Shown here: positions 28,015-36,477 of the stretch, piece by piece | How positions within the stretch are numbered: position 1 is the first letter of the stretch | How the letters are laid out: each line of letters starts with the position of its first letter | Assembly (NCBI GenBank): GCA_905480075.1 | Contig: CAJQOX010000106.1 | Location: 1-37,043, forward strand | Origin: an uncultured Aureispira sp. | Lineage (GTDB): Bacteria > Bacteroidota > Bacteroidia > Chitinophagales > Saprospiraceae | Reading direction: 5' to 3' | DNA length: 37,043 nt | Program-made: the position numbers and the translations under genes | The notes under the pieces: model-generated | The model's input: only the letters and a program-made list of their open reading frames with translations | What the model was told of the DNA's origin: nothing | Databases searched by the model: none

Positions 28015-29265
28015 TTATTTTGGAAGTTCCTTTCCATTTTCACCGATAAAACTGACTTTTTTCTCGTGTTCAAGATTCATTGTCGGTTTCCCTTTATATT
28101 CAGTAATTTTGCCGGTGACACAAATTTTCTTACCCAGGAATTCCACTTCAGGTTCATAGGTAAAATTTTTGACATTATCAGCCCAAATAGAACCTGAGAA
28201 GGTATGATTGGGAAATTTTGTATCAAAATTAAAAAAGACAGAACCACTGCTTGTTTTTCGAGTAGAGACCACCATTCCACAAACACAAGCTTTTTTGTCA
28301 AGAAACAAATCAGCTTCTACCGAGTTCAAAGTATTTTTGGGACGTTGGTTTAGTTTCAGAGGTTCCTGAGTAGGTATTTCCCCCTCTTTTAGTTCCTCCC
28401 ATTTCCCGAAATTAAAAGTAGATTCCAGTTTATCTTCCATATCATCATTGAGATTACTAAAAAAATCGATCCCTGTTAATTTTTCTACTTCATCGACGGT
28501 AGTTGCATAGGAGACAATTGATTTTTTACACATTTCATTAGGCATAATAAAAGCAATAGCCTTCTTTTCATCACCCTGATTATCAAGAACCACTTTATAA
28601 TATCTTTTGGGAATAGAAAGCACATTCGGACCCTGCGTAATCGTTTCCAGATTATCATCTAAGACAGGCCCTGTTACAACGATTAATTGTTCATTGGAGA
28701 CCCAAACATGTTTTCTTATAAAAGATTCGAGTTTTGCCCATATTTCTCTGTTTAATTCTGGACGTTGAGGTGACATATTGGAATAAACATAGGATTCACT
28801 TATAGCGCGGGGAGACCATCTGAAATCAGCGGAAGGAGCCAAATGACCTCTGTCATATCCGCTATACCAATAATCAGCTTTTACTGCTGAACCAGTTTTA
28901 ACAAGGGAATCTTTTCTGAAGTCATTAGTTCTTGCAAGGTTGCCCTTATTAACTGCCGGAACAATAACATGAGAGACCCAATTTGACTGTTCATGTTTTT
29001 CATTATAGCTTAAAATTATAGCACCATGTTCAACCAACTGATGTTCTGTCCCCTCCTTATTGATTGGCAGGCCAATAGCATGAATATCTTCTCTAATTTT
29101 ATCTAAACGTAGAACTTCAAGATCCTCAGCAATAGATTTAAGCTGATTTTCAAGATCAAGAGTTTCCTTTTCCAGTTTATTGATCTCTTCAGCCGTTGAG
29201 GGTTGTGCCTGAACAAAAAATGAAAAGAACAATAAAATAAAAAGACAAGGGCTAAATTTAAACAT
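28015..29265 (-). CDS. Secreted NUC1-type DNA/RNA non-specific endonuclease with C-terminal OB-like domain
   Basis: This 416-residue exported protein has a signal peptide (about 6-20, ending AQA), a coiled coil (about 25-58), then a beta-beta-alpha-metal endonuclease domain (about 75-290). The catalytic DRGH lies at 138-141 (His141), with the metal-binding Asn region SNMSPQ at 162-167 and LNREIW at 171-176. After a proline-rich linker, residues about 318-410 form a beta-rich domain (KACVCGMVVSTRKTSSGSVF, then KICVTGKI) that looks like an OB-fold nucleic-acid-binding domain. The enzyme probably degrades extracellular DNA and RNA for nutrients or competition. Lone NUC1 nucleases are usually about 250-300 residues, so the added domain is notable. 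Confidence 0.88.
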   Translation of the reverse strand: MFKFSPCLFILLFFSFFVQAQPSTAEEINKLEKETLDLENQLKSIAEDLEVLRLDKIREDIHAIGLPINKEGTEHQLVEHGAIILSYNEKHEQSNWVSHVIVPAVNKGNLARTNDFRKDSLVKTGSAVKADYWYSGYDRGHLAPSADFRWSPRAISESYVYSNMSPQRPELNREIWAKLESFIRKHVWVSNEQLIVVTGPVLDDNLETITQGPNVLSIPKRYYKVVLDNQGDEKKAIAFIMPNEMCKKSIVSYATTVDEVEKLTGIDFFSNLNDDMEDKLESTFNFGKWEELKEGEIPTQEPLKLNQRPKNTLNSVEADLFLDKKACVCGMVVSTRKTSSGSVFFNFDTKFPNHTFSGSIWADNVKNFTYEPEVEFLGKKICVTGKITEYKGKPTMNLEHEKKVSFIGENGKELPK

Positions 29266-29502
29266 TTATTTTTTGATTTGTTTATAAGAAACTATGGAAA
29301 AGAAAAAAGAAATTCCTGATTAACATTCTAAATTGGTCTTAAATGTACAACTAATATTATGAATACTAAAACGTAATCTTCATACATTCATTAAAAAATT
29401 TTAAAAAAATGGAGCCTCCAAATAAAATTCAATTAAATAAAAAATAATAAAAAGTCTGCAAATCATATATATCAATTTATTAAAAACCATGCCTAAAATT
29501 AT

Positions 29503-29510
29503 TATCTTTG
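29503..29510 (+). promoter_or_regulatory. Candidate -7 promoter element of the T9SS hydrolase gene
   Basis: TATCTTTG matches TAnnTTTG exactly and lies 31 bases before the ATG at 29542. Its spacing to the start is typical. A TTTA at 29476-29479 is too far for a standard -33 box, so only the -7 element is supported. Confidence 0.5.
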
Positions 29511-29541
29511 CAGATATCTTTAATTAATATTATAAAAAATC

Positions 29542-31218
29542 ATGAAACATAGTCTGTACGTAATACTTATTCTGATAATTAGTTCTTATGCAGTACAAAG
29601 TCAACATCTGATTTCCTATCAGTTGTTACATCATTACACAAAACAGGATATTCAGACAATATTAACTGACTTTGGAATTCAACCGGGAGTCATTGATCTG
29701 GAATTTGAAGTTGACTATTACAAAATCACCTATTCCACCCCAAATGCACAGGATACAGGAAATACAACAGCTACAGGCGCCTTGGTGGTACCTTCCGGAA
29801 TCACCTGTCCTCTTCCTCATGTCAGTTATCAGCACGGCACTACATCCAGCAGATACTCAGTACCTTCTGCCCGTGGTGGTTCGGAATACAAAATCGGCTT
29901 GGTTTGTTCGGCCTTAACCGGTTCAGTAACAAGTATGCCTGATTATCTTGGCCTGGGAGATTCTCCAGGATTTCATCCCTATGTACATGCAGCTTCTGAA
30001 GCAAGCGCTACAATTGATTTGCTTCGTACTACGCGTGAGATCAAAGACAGTATAGGATTTAACCTTAATGATCAGTTATTTTTATTTGGATATTCACAAG
30101 GCGGACATTCCACTATGGCTACATTCAAGGAAATTGAGACTAATTTATCTACAGAATTCACAGTAACTGCCTGTGTACCGATGTCGGGACCATATGATGT
30201 TTCGGGTGTACAATCCGCAACGATGACAGCAGATACCTCCTATGCTACTCCCGGGTATCTTCCTTATGTAATAATGGGATATCAGGAAGCCTATGGCAAT
30301 GTATATAATAATCTTTCAGAAATTTTCAGGTCGCCTTATGATACCCTTCTGCCGGGATATTTTGACGGAACCCATGGAATGGGATGGATAAACAATCAAT
30401 TGCCGGACACTCCTAACCTTATGCTTGACAGTGCCTATTTCCAGCAATTCATAAATGACCCTAATCATTTTGCCTGGACCTTACTTAGAGACAATGACTT
30501 ATACAACTGGGCGCCACAAGCTCCTCTGTCGATGTATTATTGTACTGCGGACGAGCAAGTATTTTACAAAAATGCCCTGGTAGCCCGCGATACGATGCAT
30601 GCCTTAGGGGCCACACATGTGATAGCTACAAATTTTGGAAATTTTGACCATGCAGGCTGTGCCCCTTTATGTTTTCTAACCGGGCTGGCATTATTTGAAC
30701 AATATATTGATGTCAGCGGGGGCATGTTGGTTAATGACAGTATAATCAACCCGAGTACCAATAGTTCTACTGATGGTTCTATAACATTAAATGCAAGTAA
30801 CGGCAGCAGTCCCTATGTTTTTGACTGGCAGGACAGTCTTGCCGGGCAGACTACTGCAATGATCAGCGGGCTTGCTGCAGGCACCTATGAAGTGCGGGTT
30901 TCGGATAGCCGGGGATGTTTCACCTATAATGAAATAATACTGACAGCACCAACATCCACTGTGGAAGTTGAAGCCTATAACTATTTCAAAATCATGCCTA
31001 ATCCGGCAGATGATTATATATATTTAAAAATTCTTACCCCTCTTTCAGGTGAGATCAACCTTAGTATTGTTGATATTTCGGGACGGGTAATACATAATAC
31101 AGAGAATGCAGAACTTGCAATGTACCGATATGATATCAGCGAATTACCTTCAGGAGTTTATTTTGTCCAACTTCAAAATAAAAATAAAGTATATACACAA
31201 AAAATGATGAAGCGCTAA
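29542..31218 (+). CDS. Secreted alpha/beta hydrolase with SprB-like repeat and T9SS sorting domain
   Basis: This 558-residue protein has a signal peptide (about 3-20), then a catalytic alpha/beta-hydrolase region (about 60-385) with nucleophile elbow GYSQGGHS, Ser185. LPHVSYQHGT near 92-101 contributes an oxyanion-type loop, and FGNFDHAGCAP near 365-375 holds a likely catalytic histidine. A region of about 395-470 with NSSTDGSITLN, GSSPYVFDWQD and GLAAGTYEVRVSDSRGC resembles a SprB repeat. The last 75 residues, from FKIMPNPADDYIYL with DISGRVI and LPSGVYFVQL, are a type A T9SS sorting domain, so it is exported by the Por machinery. Substrate unknown; secretory lipase or esterase is plausible. 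Confidence 0.85.
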   Translation: MKHSLYVILILIISSYAVQSQHLISYQLLHHYTKQDIQTILTDFGIQPGVIDLEFEVDYYKITYSTPNAQDTGNTTATGALVVPSGITCPLPHVSYQHGTTSSRYSVPSARGGSEYKIGLVCSALTGSVTSMPDYLGLGDSPGFHPYVHAASEASATIDLLRTTREIKDSIGFNLNDQLFLFGYSQGGHSTMATFKEIETNLSTEFTVTACVPMSGPYDVSGVQSATMTADTSYATPGYLPYVIMGYQEAYGNVYNNLSEIFRSPYDTLLPGYFDGTHGMGWINNQLPDTPNLMLDSAYFQQFINDPNHFAWTLLRDNDLYNWAPQAPLSMYYCTADEQVFYKNALVARDTMHALGATHVIATNFGNFDHAGCAPLCFLTGLALFEQYIDVSGGMLVNDSIINPSTNSSTDGSITLNASNGSSPYVFDWQDSLAGQTTAMISGLAAGTYEVRVSDSRGCFTYNEIILTAPTSTVEVEAYNYFKIMPNPADDYIYLKILTPLSGEINLSIVDISGRVIHNTENAELAMYRYDISELPSGVYFVQLQNKNKVYTQKMMKR

Positions 31219-31251
31219 GAAATACTTGAAGATAGTGAAATAAGCAGTTAG

Positions 31252-31287
31252 AAGAGCGGTGAATTAATTTTCACCTCTCTTTTTTTT
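31252..31287 (+). terminator. Intrinsic terminator after the T9SS hydrolase gene
   Basis: Six pairs (GGTGAA 31258-31263 with TTCACC 31270-31275) plus five to six pairs outside one mismatch form the stem, followed by a T-run at 31280-31287. It lies 33 bases after the hydrolase stop and overlaps the end of the convergent DUF218 gene. Confidence 0.65.
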
Positions 31288-31971
31288 ATTTTTTCTTTTT
31301 ACTTTTGGGTCATCACCTTCTTCATAAACAATAAACTTACCCATAGTTCCCATGAACCTTGTACCCATATCCTCTCTTTCGGTAATAGAGACAAATCCAT
31401 CTTTGAAAGCGGAAGAGGGGTCAATTTCAGGAGTTTGCATATCAATAGTTTTAAGGGAATCAAAAATGATAGGCATAAAAGACATATCATCAAGCATAAT
31501 TTTTTTTGCGAAGCCCCTGAGGAAGGAATTTTGAAAGGGATCGGTGGTAAGCGCAATATTATTAAAATTATTCTTTCTGGCAATAAGGTAGGAGTAGTAC
31601 AAATTTTCAGAACTGTGTTCTGCCCTGTCTTCAACAAATATATTTTCTTTTCGAACGCCTAATTTTTCGGCATACAAAGCCATAATTTTAGACTCTGACC
31701 AGGGAGAGTAAACGGCAGAACCCGAAAATATAATATTTTTGGTTATTCCTTTTTTGTAGAGATAGACAGACCAATGCACCCTGATTTTCATAACATCGGA
31801 CCAACTGCCGTTTTCGAAGGGTACTCCGGGTACTATAACGGCATCAAAAGGCTTGTTGGCTTGATAACGATTGAACGTTCTTGCTGCGCCTGAACTTAAA
31901 CAAGAACTCATGATAATACAAAGGGCACCTGCAAGTGAAAAATATTTCATTATTTTTGTCATCTTATTCAT
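31264..31971 (-). CDS. DUF218 (YdcF/SanA/ElyC-like) lipoprotein
   Basis: This 235-residue protein has a lipobox MSSC at 21-24. DAVIVPGVPFENG near 43-55, IIFSGSAVYSPWSESKIM near 80-97 and EDRAEHSSENLYYS near 113-126 are DUF218 motifs (IVPG, GGa and E/ds..TxEN-type). Members are envelope proteins linked in some bacteria to vancomycin sensitivity or cell-wall/enterobacterial common antigen control; the biochemical role is poorly known. The C-terminus is lysine/arginine-rich. It is divergent from the TIR gene and convergent with the hydrolase. Confidence 0.82.
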   Translation of the reverse strand: MNKMTKIMKYFSLAGALCIIMSSCLSSGAARTFNRYQANKPFDAVIVPGVPFENGSWSDVMKIRVHWSVYLYKKGITKNIIFSGSAVYSPWSESKIMALYAEKLGVRKENIFVEDRAEHSSENLYYSYLIARKNNFNNIALTTDPFQNSFLRGFAKKIMLDDMSFMPIIFDSLKTIDMQTPEIDPSSAFKDGFVSITEREDMGTRFMGTMGKFIVYEEGDDPKVKRKNKKKRGEN

Positions 31972-32108
31972 AAGAATCTATATATTTTAAAGGGTCTTTT
32001 TTATATTTAATTCATAAAAAGTAAAAATGTTCAGAAAAAACACGATTTTTTTCAAAAATAACCAAAACAAAAAGAAAAACAAGAAAAGATTATCAAAATA
32101 ATAATGAA

Positions 32109-33641
32109 ATGCAACTAAAATCAACTTATACACTGAACCTGTTTGTAGCCTTCCATCCCTCAGATAAAGCACAATTTGATGAGTTGATGATTCATTTGGA
32201 TAAATTGAACATAAAAAACAAAAATTATGTGATAAACAAAGTGTGGTATGATGGCAGTGACCTCTCAGAATCGGGACGGGCAATAATAACTGAACTTACT
32301 GAGGCAGCGGATATTGTATTACTATTAATGAGCGAAAATTCAGTCCTGTCACCTTATTTTATTTCAGCAGAACTTCGTCACACACTTGAACTACACGCTA
32401 AAGAAAGAAGCATTGTTGTCCCTGTTATACTAAATACCTGTTGGTGGGAAGATACGGCCTTTGGGAAGCTGCAAGTTCTTCCAAGAGCGGGCCTGCCGAT
32501 ATTTGACAGTGATCATGTCAAAAATGAACTTTTCATTCAGGTAGTGGATGAACTGGACAGGAAACTAAGAAAAGTGCGGCTGCAGAAGGTGGAAAGAGAA
32601 GAGACCTTTAATATTAAATATAATGAGGCAGATGCTATATTTCAAAACTGGCATGAACACCCTCAAAAATTAAGGGCTGCATTGCCTTTATATAAGGAAT
32701 CACTTCAGTTGTGGAATGAAGGCTTCACTCCTGATTATAAAATAATAGAATCACATATTACTATTTGTAAAAGAGAGATTAATTTTAACCATTACTCCTT
32801 TGCCGCACACAAAGCATACAAAAAACAAGACTTTCAAACTTGCTTCTTTAATTGTAAGGATGCTTTGGATTTGAGGGATGATGCGATTATCAGAAAATTA
32901 TACACAGAAGTGAAGAAATATCTTGACGAGGAAGATATGCAGGAAAAAAAAGCGCCTTTTGAAAAATATCTGCAACAGGGGAATGCCTACTTTCTATCCC
33001 TTCAATGGAAAAAAGGGGAACAGGATTATATGCTTGCATTGGAACATCATCAAAAAGGTTTTGAACCAGAAAGAAAAGTAATTGAACATAAAATTGAAAT
33101 CTGTAAAAGAGAATTGACTCTTATGGAATCCATAGAAGAAGCCGAACGACTGTACTCTATTCAGAATTACAAGAAAATGGCCGACACCCTTCTTGATGGA
33201 ATACAATCTATCAATCACGAAGCCTTTTATAAAATAGACCATGTATTAAAACTAATAGGTTATCTGGAACATGCAGAACCATTCAGGGAGGAGAAGACCA
33301 ATAAATGGGGCTATTTAAACAAGAAAGAAAATACGGTTATTATTGCTCCGAAATATACTGCTGCCTATCATTTCAGTGAAAACCTTGCGGGGGTAAAGAA
33401 ATGGGACAATTGGGGATTTATAGATATCGAAGGCAATGAAATCATTCCTTTTATCTACAGTTATGTCAGCCACTTTCAGAATGGCATTGCGCAGGTTATT
33501 CACAAGGATGAAACTTTTTGCATTAATCACAAGGGAGAAAAGATAGAAGCAGATATTATTGAAGTAGAAGTTCGGGCAGATATATCTGAAGAAGAAGAAA
33601 AATCACTCAAAACACTTCCAATTGATAAACTACAGAAATAA
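32109..33641 (+). CDS. TIR-domain protein with duplicated helical module and WG repeats
   Basis: This 510-residue soluble protein has no signal peptide. Residues about 8-150 form a TIR domain: LNLFVAFHPSDK (9-20, beta-A/alpha-A), WYDGSDLSESG (46-56, BB loop), ADIVLLLMSENS (67-78), SPYFISAELRH with Glu88 at the catalytic position of NAD-cleaving TIRs, and VPVILNTCWW with LQVLPRAGLPI (121-131). Two related helical modules follow (about 192-256 and 302-367), each with the string GF-x-P-x2-K-(I/V)-IE-x2-I-x-ICKRE (from residues 205 and 317). Residues 398-479 hold two full WG beta repeats (KWGYLN, NWGFID) and a partial third. It is divergent from the DUF218 gene and converges on galT. TIRs act as NADases or scaffolds; a signalling or defence role is inferred. 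Confidence 0.8.
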   Translation: MQLKSTYTLNLFVAFHPSDKAQFDELMIHLDKLNIKNKNYVINKVWYDGSDLSESGRAIITELTEAADIVLLLMSENSVLSPYFISAELRHTLELHAKERSIVVPVILNTCWWEDTAFGKLQVLPRAGLPIFDSDHVKNELFIQVVDELDRKLRKVRLQKVEREETFNIKYNEADAIFQNWHEHPQKLRAALPLYKESLQLWNEGFTPDYKIIESHITICKREINFNHYSFAAHKAYKKQDFQTCFFNCKDALDLRDDAIIRKLYTEVKKYLDEEDMQEKKAPFEKYLQQGNAYFLSLQWKKGEQDYMLALEHHQKGFEPERKVIEHKIEICKRELTLMESIEEAERLYSIQNYKKMADTLLDGIQSINHEAFYKIDHVLKLIGYLEHAEPFREEKTNKWGYLNKKENTVIIAPKYTAAYHFSENLAGVKKWDNWGFIDIEGNEIIPFIYSYVSHFQNGIAQVIHKDETFCINHKGEKIEADIIEVEVRADISEEEEKSLKTLPIDKLQK

Positions 33642-33668
33642 TTCCTGGTGGTAATCAATGAACTGCTT

Positions 33669-34688
33669 CTACAATTTTGACCTGAGAATCCGGGCAGCTT
33701 TTTCCGCAGTAATGTCCCTTTGAGGCATTGCAAACATTTCATAGCCCACCATAAATTTTTTGACACTTGCCGAACGTAACAAAGGAGGATAAAAGCTCAT
33801 ATGCCAATGCCAGTAGTTATAATTTCCTGAATTAACCGGTGCCTGATGAATTCCTGAAGAGTAAGGGAATGAACAATTAAAAATCTTGTCATAACAGGTA
33901 GTTATTTTCGAAATAGCCTCTGCGAAACTACTTTTATTACAATCAGTCATCAGAGAGATGTCTTTAGCAGAAACTTTAGGAATGATCATGGTTTCAAAAG
34001 GCCATAGAGCCCAAAAAGGAACTAAAATCACAAAATCATCATTTTCGAAAATAATGCGTTCGACCAGTTTCAACTCCTGAATAACATAATCCATCAACAA
34101 ATTCGATCGCTTATTAAGAAAATATCTTTTTTGTTGAACATCTTTTTTCAATACTTCATCAGGAACAGAATTCTGTGCCCATATCTGACCATGCGGATGT
34201 GGATTACTGCAACCCATTAATGAACCCTTATTTTCAAATATCTGAATATAATGGATTTCTTTTAACCCGGCCAGTTGCTTAAATTCACTCTGCCAAAGAT
34301 CCACAACATGTTTGATTTCAGAAACTGTCATCTGTGCAAGACTCAATGAGTGATCAGGAGAAAAACAGAGCACCTTACAAATTCCTTTTTCACTTTCTGC
34401 CTGTAAAAGTCCCTCTTGTATTGAAAAATCTTTCCCATCAGAAAGTAAAGCAGCAAAATCATTTTCAAAAAGGAATGTAGATTCATATTCAGGATTAACC
34501 TTGCCATTAGACCGTGTATTGCCCGGGCAGAGATAGCAATCGGTAAGATAAGACTCTTTTTTTTGAATTACCTGTTCCGTTTCCTGTCCCTGCCAGGGTC
34601 TGAGATTCCGATGTGGAGAAACCAAAAGCCATTCCCCGGTAAGGATATTTAAACGTTTATGTGATTGGTTCTGTAAGTCTTTATTCAT
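33669..34688 (-). CDS. galT: Galactose-1-phosphate uridylyltransferase (GalT)
   Basis: This 339-residue Leloir-pathway enzyme exchanges UMP between UDP-glucose and galactose-1-phosphate. The nucleophile is His166 of the HPHGQ motif (164-168) in GCSNPHPHGQIW. The zinc-site CYLCPGN lies at 51-57, RHNPLTGEW-like LNILTGEWLLVSPHR at 14-28, and WALWPFETMIIPK and HWHMSFYPP toward the C-terminus carry the other histidines, with QRDITAEKAA closing the domain. Its ATG overlaps the galK stop by four bases (ATGA), so it is translationally coupled as the second gene. Galactose epimerase and mutarotase genes are not in the window. Confidence 0.97.
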   Translation of the reverse strand: MNKDLQNQSHKRLNILTGEWLLVSPHRNLRPWQGQETEQVIQKKESYLTDCYLCPGNTRSNGKVNPEYESTFLFENDFAALLSDGKDFSIQEGLLQAESEKGICKVLCFSPDHSLSLAQMTVSEIKHVVDLWQSEFKQLAGLKEIHYIQIFENKGSLMGCSNPHPHGQIWAQNSVPDEVLKKDVQQKRYFLNKRSNLLMDYVIQELKLVERIIFENDDFVILVPFWALWPFETMIIPKVSAKDISLMTDCNKSSFAEAISKITTCYDKIFNCSFPYSSGIHQAPVNSGNYNYWHWHMSFYPPLLRSASVKKFMVGYEMFAMPQRDITAEKAARILRSKL

Positions 34689-35851
34689 TGCTCAATTATT
34701 TTAGTGGCTCCTGAAATATTTACCTTATAAAAACTTGTACTGAGTCCGAAAGTATTTTGATAATCCCTCCTTATTTTCATCATAAAATCATTGACACCAT
34801 CCTGGTGAATTAAATTGATAGTACAGCCTCCAAATCCCCCTCCCATCATCCTGCTTCCTACAACTGCAGGTTCATTTTTGGCAATTTCCACCAGAAAATC
34901 CAGTTCCTGACAACTGACTTCATATAAATCCCGGAGACCGGCATGCGATTCAAAAAGCAAAGCACCAAAAAGAATTAAATTCTGATTGTCCAATGCATTT
35001 TTTGCAGCCTTCACTCTGCTGTTTTCCTCTATTACATACAAACATCTGTTGTAAACAACCTCAGACATTTCATCCTTTAATCTATTTAATTGACTAATTC
35101 TTGCATCAGAGAGAGAGGGCAATTCAGGGTAGTTACCTTTTAGCAACTCAAAACCTTGCATGCACTGAAGTTTCCGCTGATTATAAGGAGAATCACTTAA
35201 TTGGTGTTTCACATGAGTATTGATCAACATAAGCTGATAATTTTGAAGACTTACAGGTACGGCTTTAAAAGACATATCAGCACAATTCAAAAAAAGCGCT
35301 TGATCTGCCATTCCATGCAGATTGGAGAACTGATCCATAATGCCACATTGTACATCGGCAAAATCATGTTCCGCTTTTACAGAAATCTCAACTATTTCCA
35401 TTTTGTTGAGCCCGGCATCGAATAATTCATTGAGACCAAAAACAACGGCATTTTCTAGTGCTGCAGAGGAAGATAATCCGGCACCAAGAGGAATATCACC
35501 ACAAAAAGCAAGGTTGAAATTTTGAATATCCACGCCTTTGTCCATCAGTCCGGCCACTACCCCAAGCACATAATTTTTCCAGCTTCCGGGTTCTTTTTTT
35601 TGAATATTATTAAGATCAAAGTCATAAGTTTCATTCATATCAAGGGCAGTGACCCTGCAAAAACCTGCATCACTTAGAGATAAAGCTGCAAAGATGTGTT
35701 TGTCAATAGTTGCCGGAAATACAAAGCCCTGATTGTAATCGGTGTGTTCACCGATCAGATTGATCCTTCCGGGAGAAGCAATCAATAATGGTTTCTGATT
35801 AAACAGATTATAAAATTCTACTGATAATTTATTTAATAATTCAATATTCAT
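34685..35851 (-). CDS. galK: Galactokinase (GalK)
   Basis: This 388-residue GHMP kinase phosphorylates alpha-D-galactose to galactose-1-phosphate. The galactokinase signature GRINLIGEHTDYNQG lies at 28-42, the phosphate loop PLGAGLSSSAALE near 121-133, the catalytic-aspartate segment QCGIMDQFSN near 168-177, and the third GHMP motif MGGGFGGC near 342-349. It is the first gene of the minus-strand galK-galT pair; upstream is a long spacer to the divergent MFS gene. No repressor gene is adjacent and I found no clear operator. Confidence 0.97.
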   Translation of the reverse strand: MNIELLNKLSVEFYNLFNQKPLLIASPGRINLIGEHTDYNQGFVFPATIDKHIFAALSLSDAGFCRVTALDMNETYDFDLNNIQKKEPGSWKNYVLGVVAGLMDKGVDIQNFNLAFCGDIPLGAGLSSSAALENAVVFGLNELFDAGLNKMEIVEISVKAEHDFADVQCGIMDQFSNLHGMADQALFLNCADMSFKAVPVSLQNYQLMLINTHVKHQLSDSPYNQRKLQCMQGFELLKGNYPELPSLSDARISQLNRLKDEMSEVVYNRCLYVIEENSRVKAAKNALDNQNLILFGALLFESHAGLRDLYEVSCQELDFLVEIAKNEPAVVGSRMMGGGFGGCTINLIHQDGVNDFMMKIRRDYQNTFGLSTSFYKVNISGATKIIEQ

Positions 35852-36477
35852 GAAATAATCAAATTGATAAAAAATACAAAAACTTCAATTGTTGTTCAAC
35901 AGAGGTTTAATTAATAAGAAATTATGATAATCTGATGCTCCAACAGAATACTTTGATGCCCAATCTTCCCCGGGAATTATATCCACCGTCTCCCATCTGC
36001 AAATGATTGATATTCTAATGTACACTAACAATACCTGCACCATGTTTAGGGTTTTTATTTAATATTTTGAGTTGACAGCTTATCTTTTTCAAAAGCAACA
36101 AAACCGCAGGAGGACTTGATATATTGCCCCCAAAAAAGGCATGGTCATTATGAAAAATGGGTTCCTGTAACCGTTCTGAATCTAAATAGGAGAAAATTAA
36201 AGATAATAAGAGAACACAAATTAGTTTATACAAAAAAACCGTAAAAAATTCAGAATATTGAATCAAAGTAATAAAAATTCTCAATAACTTGAACAGCGCA
36301 GCAGAAATATAACTAAGAGAAATAAAATAAGATATAAAAATATATTAAACATGAAGATGATGAATGAAAGCCCTTGCTTTAAAAAATAATGATATATTTG
36401 TGTGAGCCCCTGCAGAATCAGACTTTTGAAATTATTTGTGGATTTGAAAACTAGCCGGTAAAAAATAATGTTGAAAG
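35852..36477. other. Long intergenic region between galK and the MFS gene
   Basis: This 626-base divergent spacer is the longest without a recognised gene. A minus-strand frame at 36015-36284 could encode 89 residues with one hydrophobic stretch (about 15-33), but it matches no family I know and ends in an odd low-complexity tail, so I do not call it a gene. The one supported signal is a -7 octamer at 36393-36400. No tRNA, repeat or clear operator for galK was seen. Confidence 0.55.
36393..36400 (+). promoter_or_regulatory. Candidate -7 promoter element of the MFS transporter gene
   Basis: TATATTTG matches TAnnTTTG exactly and lies 78 bases before the ATG at 36478. A TTGC at 36374 is only a poor -33 match and too close. 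Confidence 0.45.

Noticed and set aside
36015-36284. 89-codon minus-strand frame upstream of galK
   Set aside because: One hydrophobic stretch only, no lipobox or family motif and an odd tail; described as part of the intergenic region instead of being called a gene.
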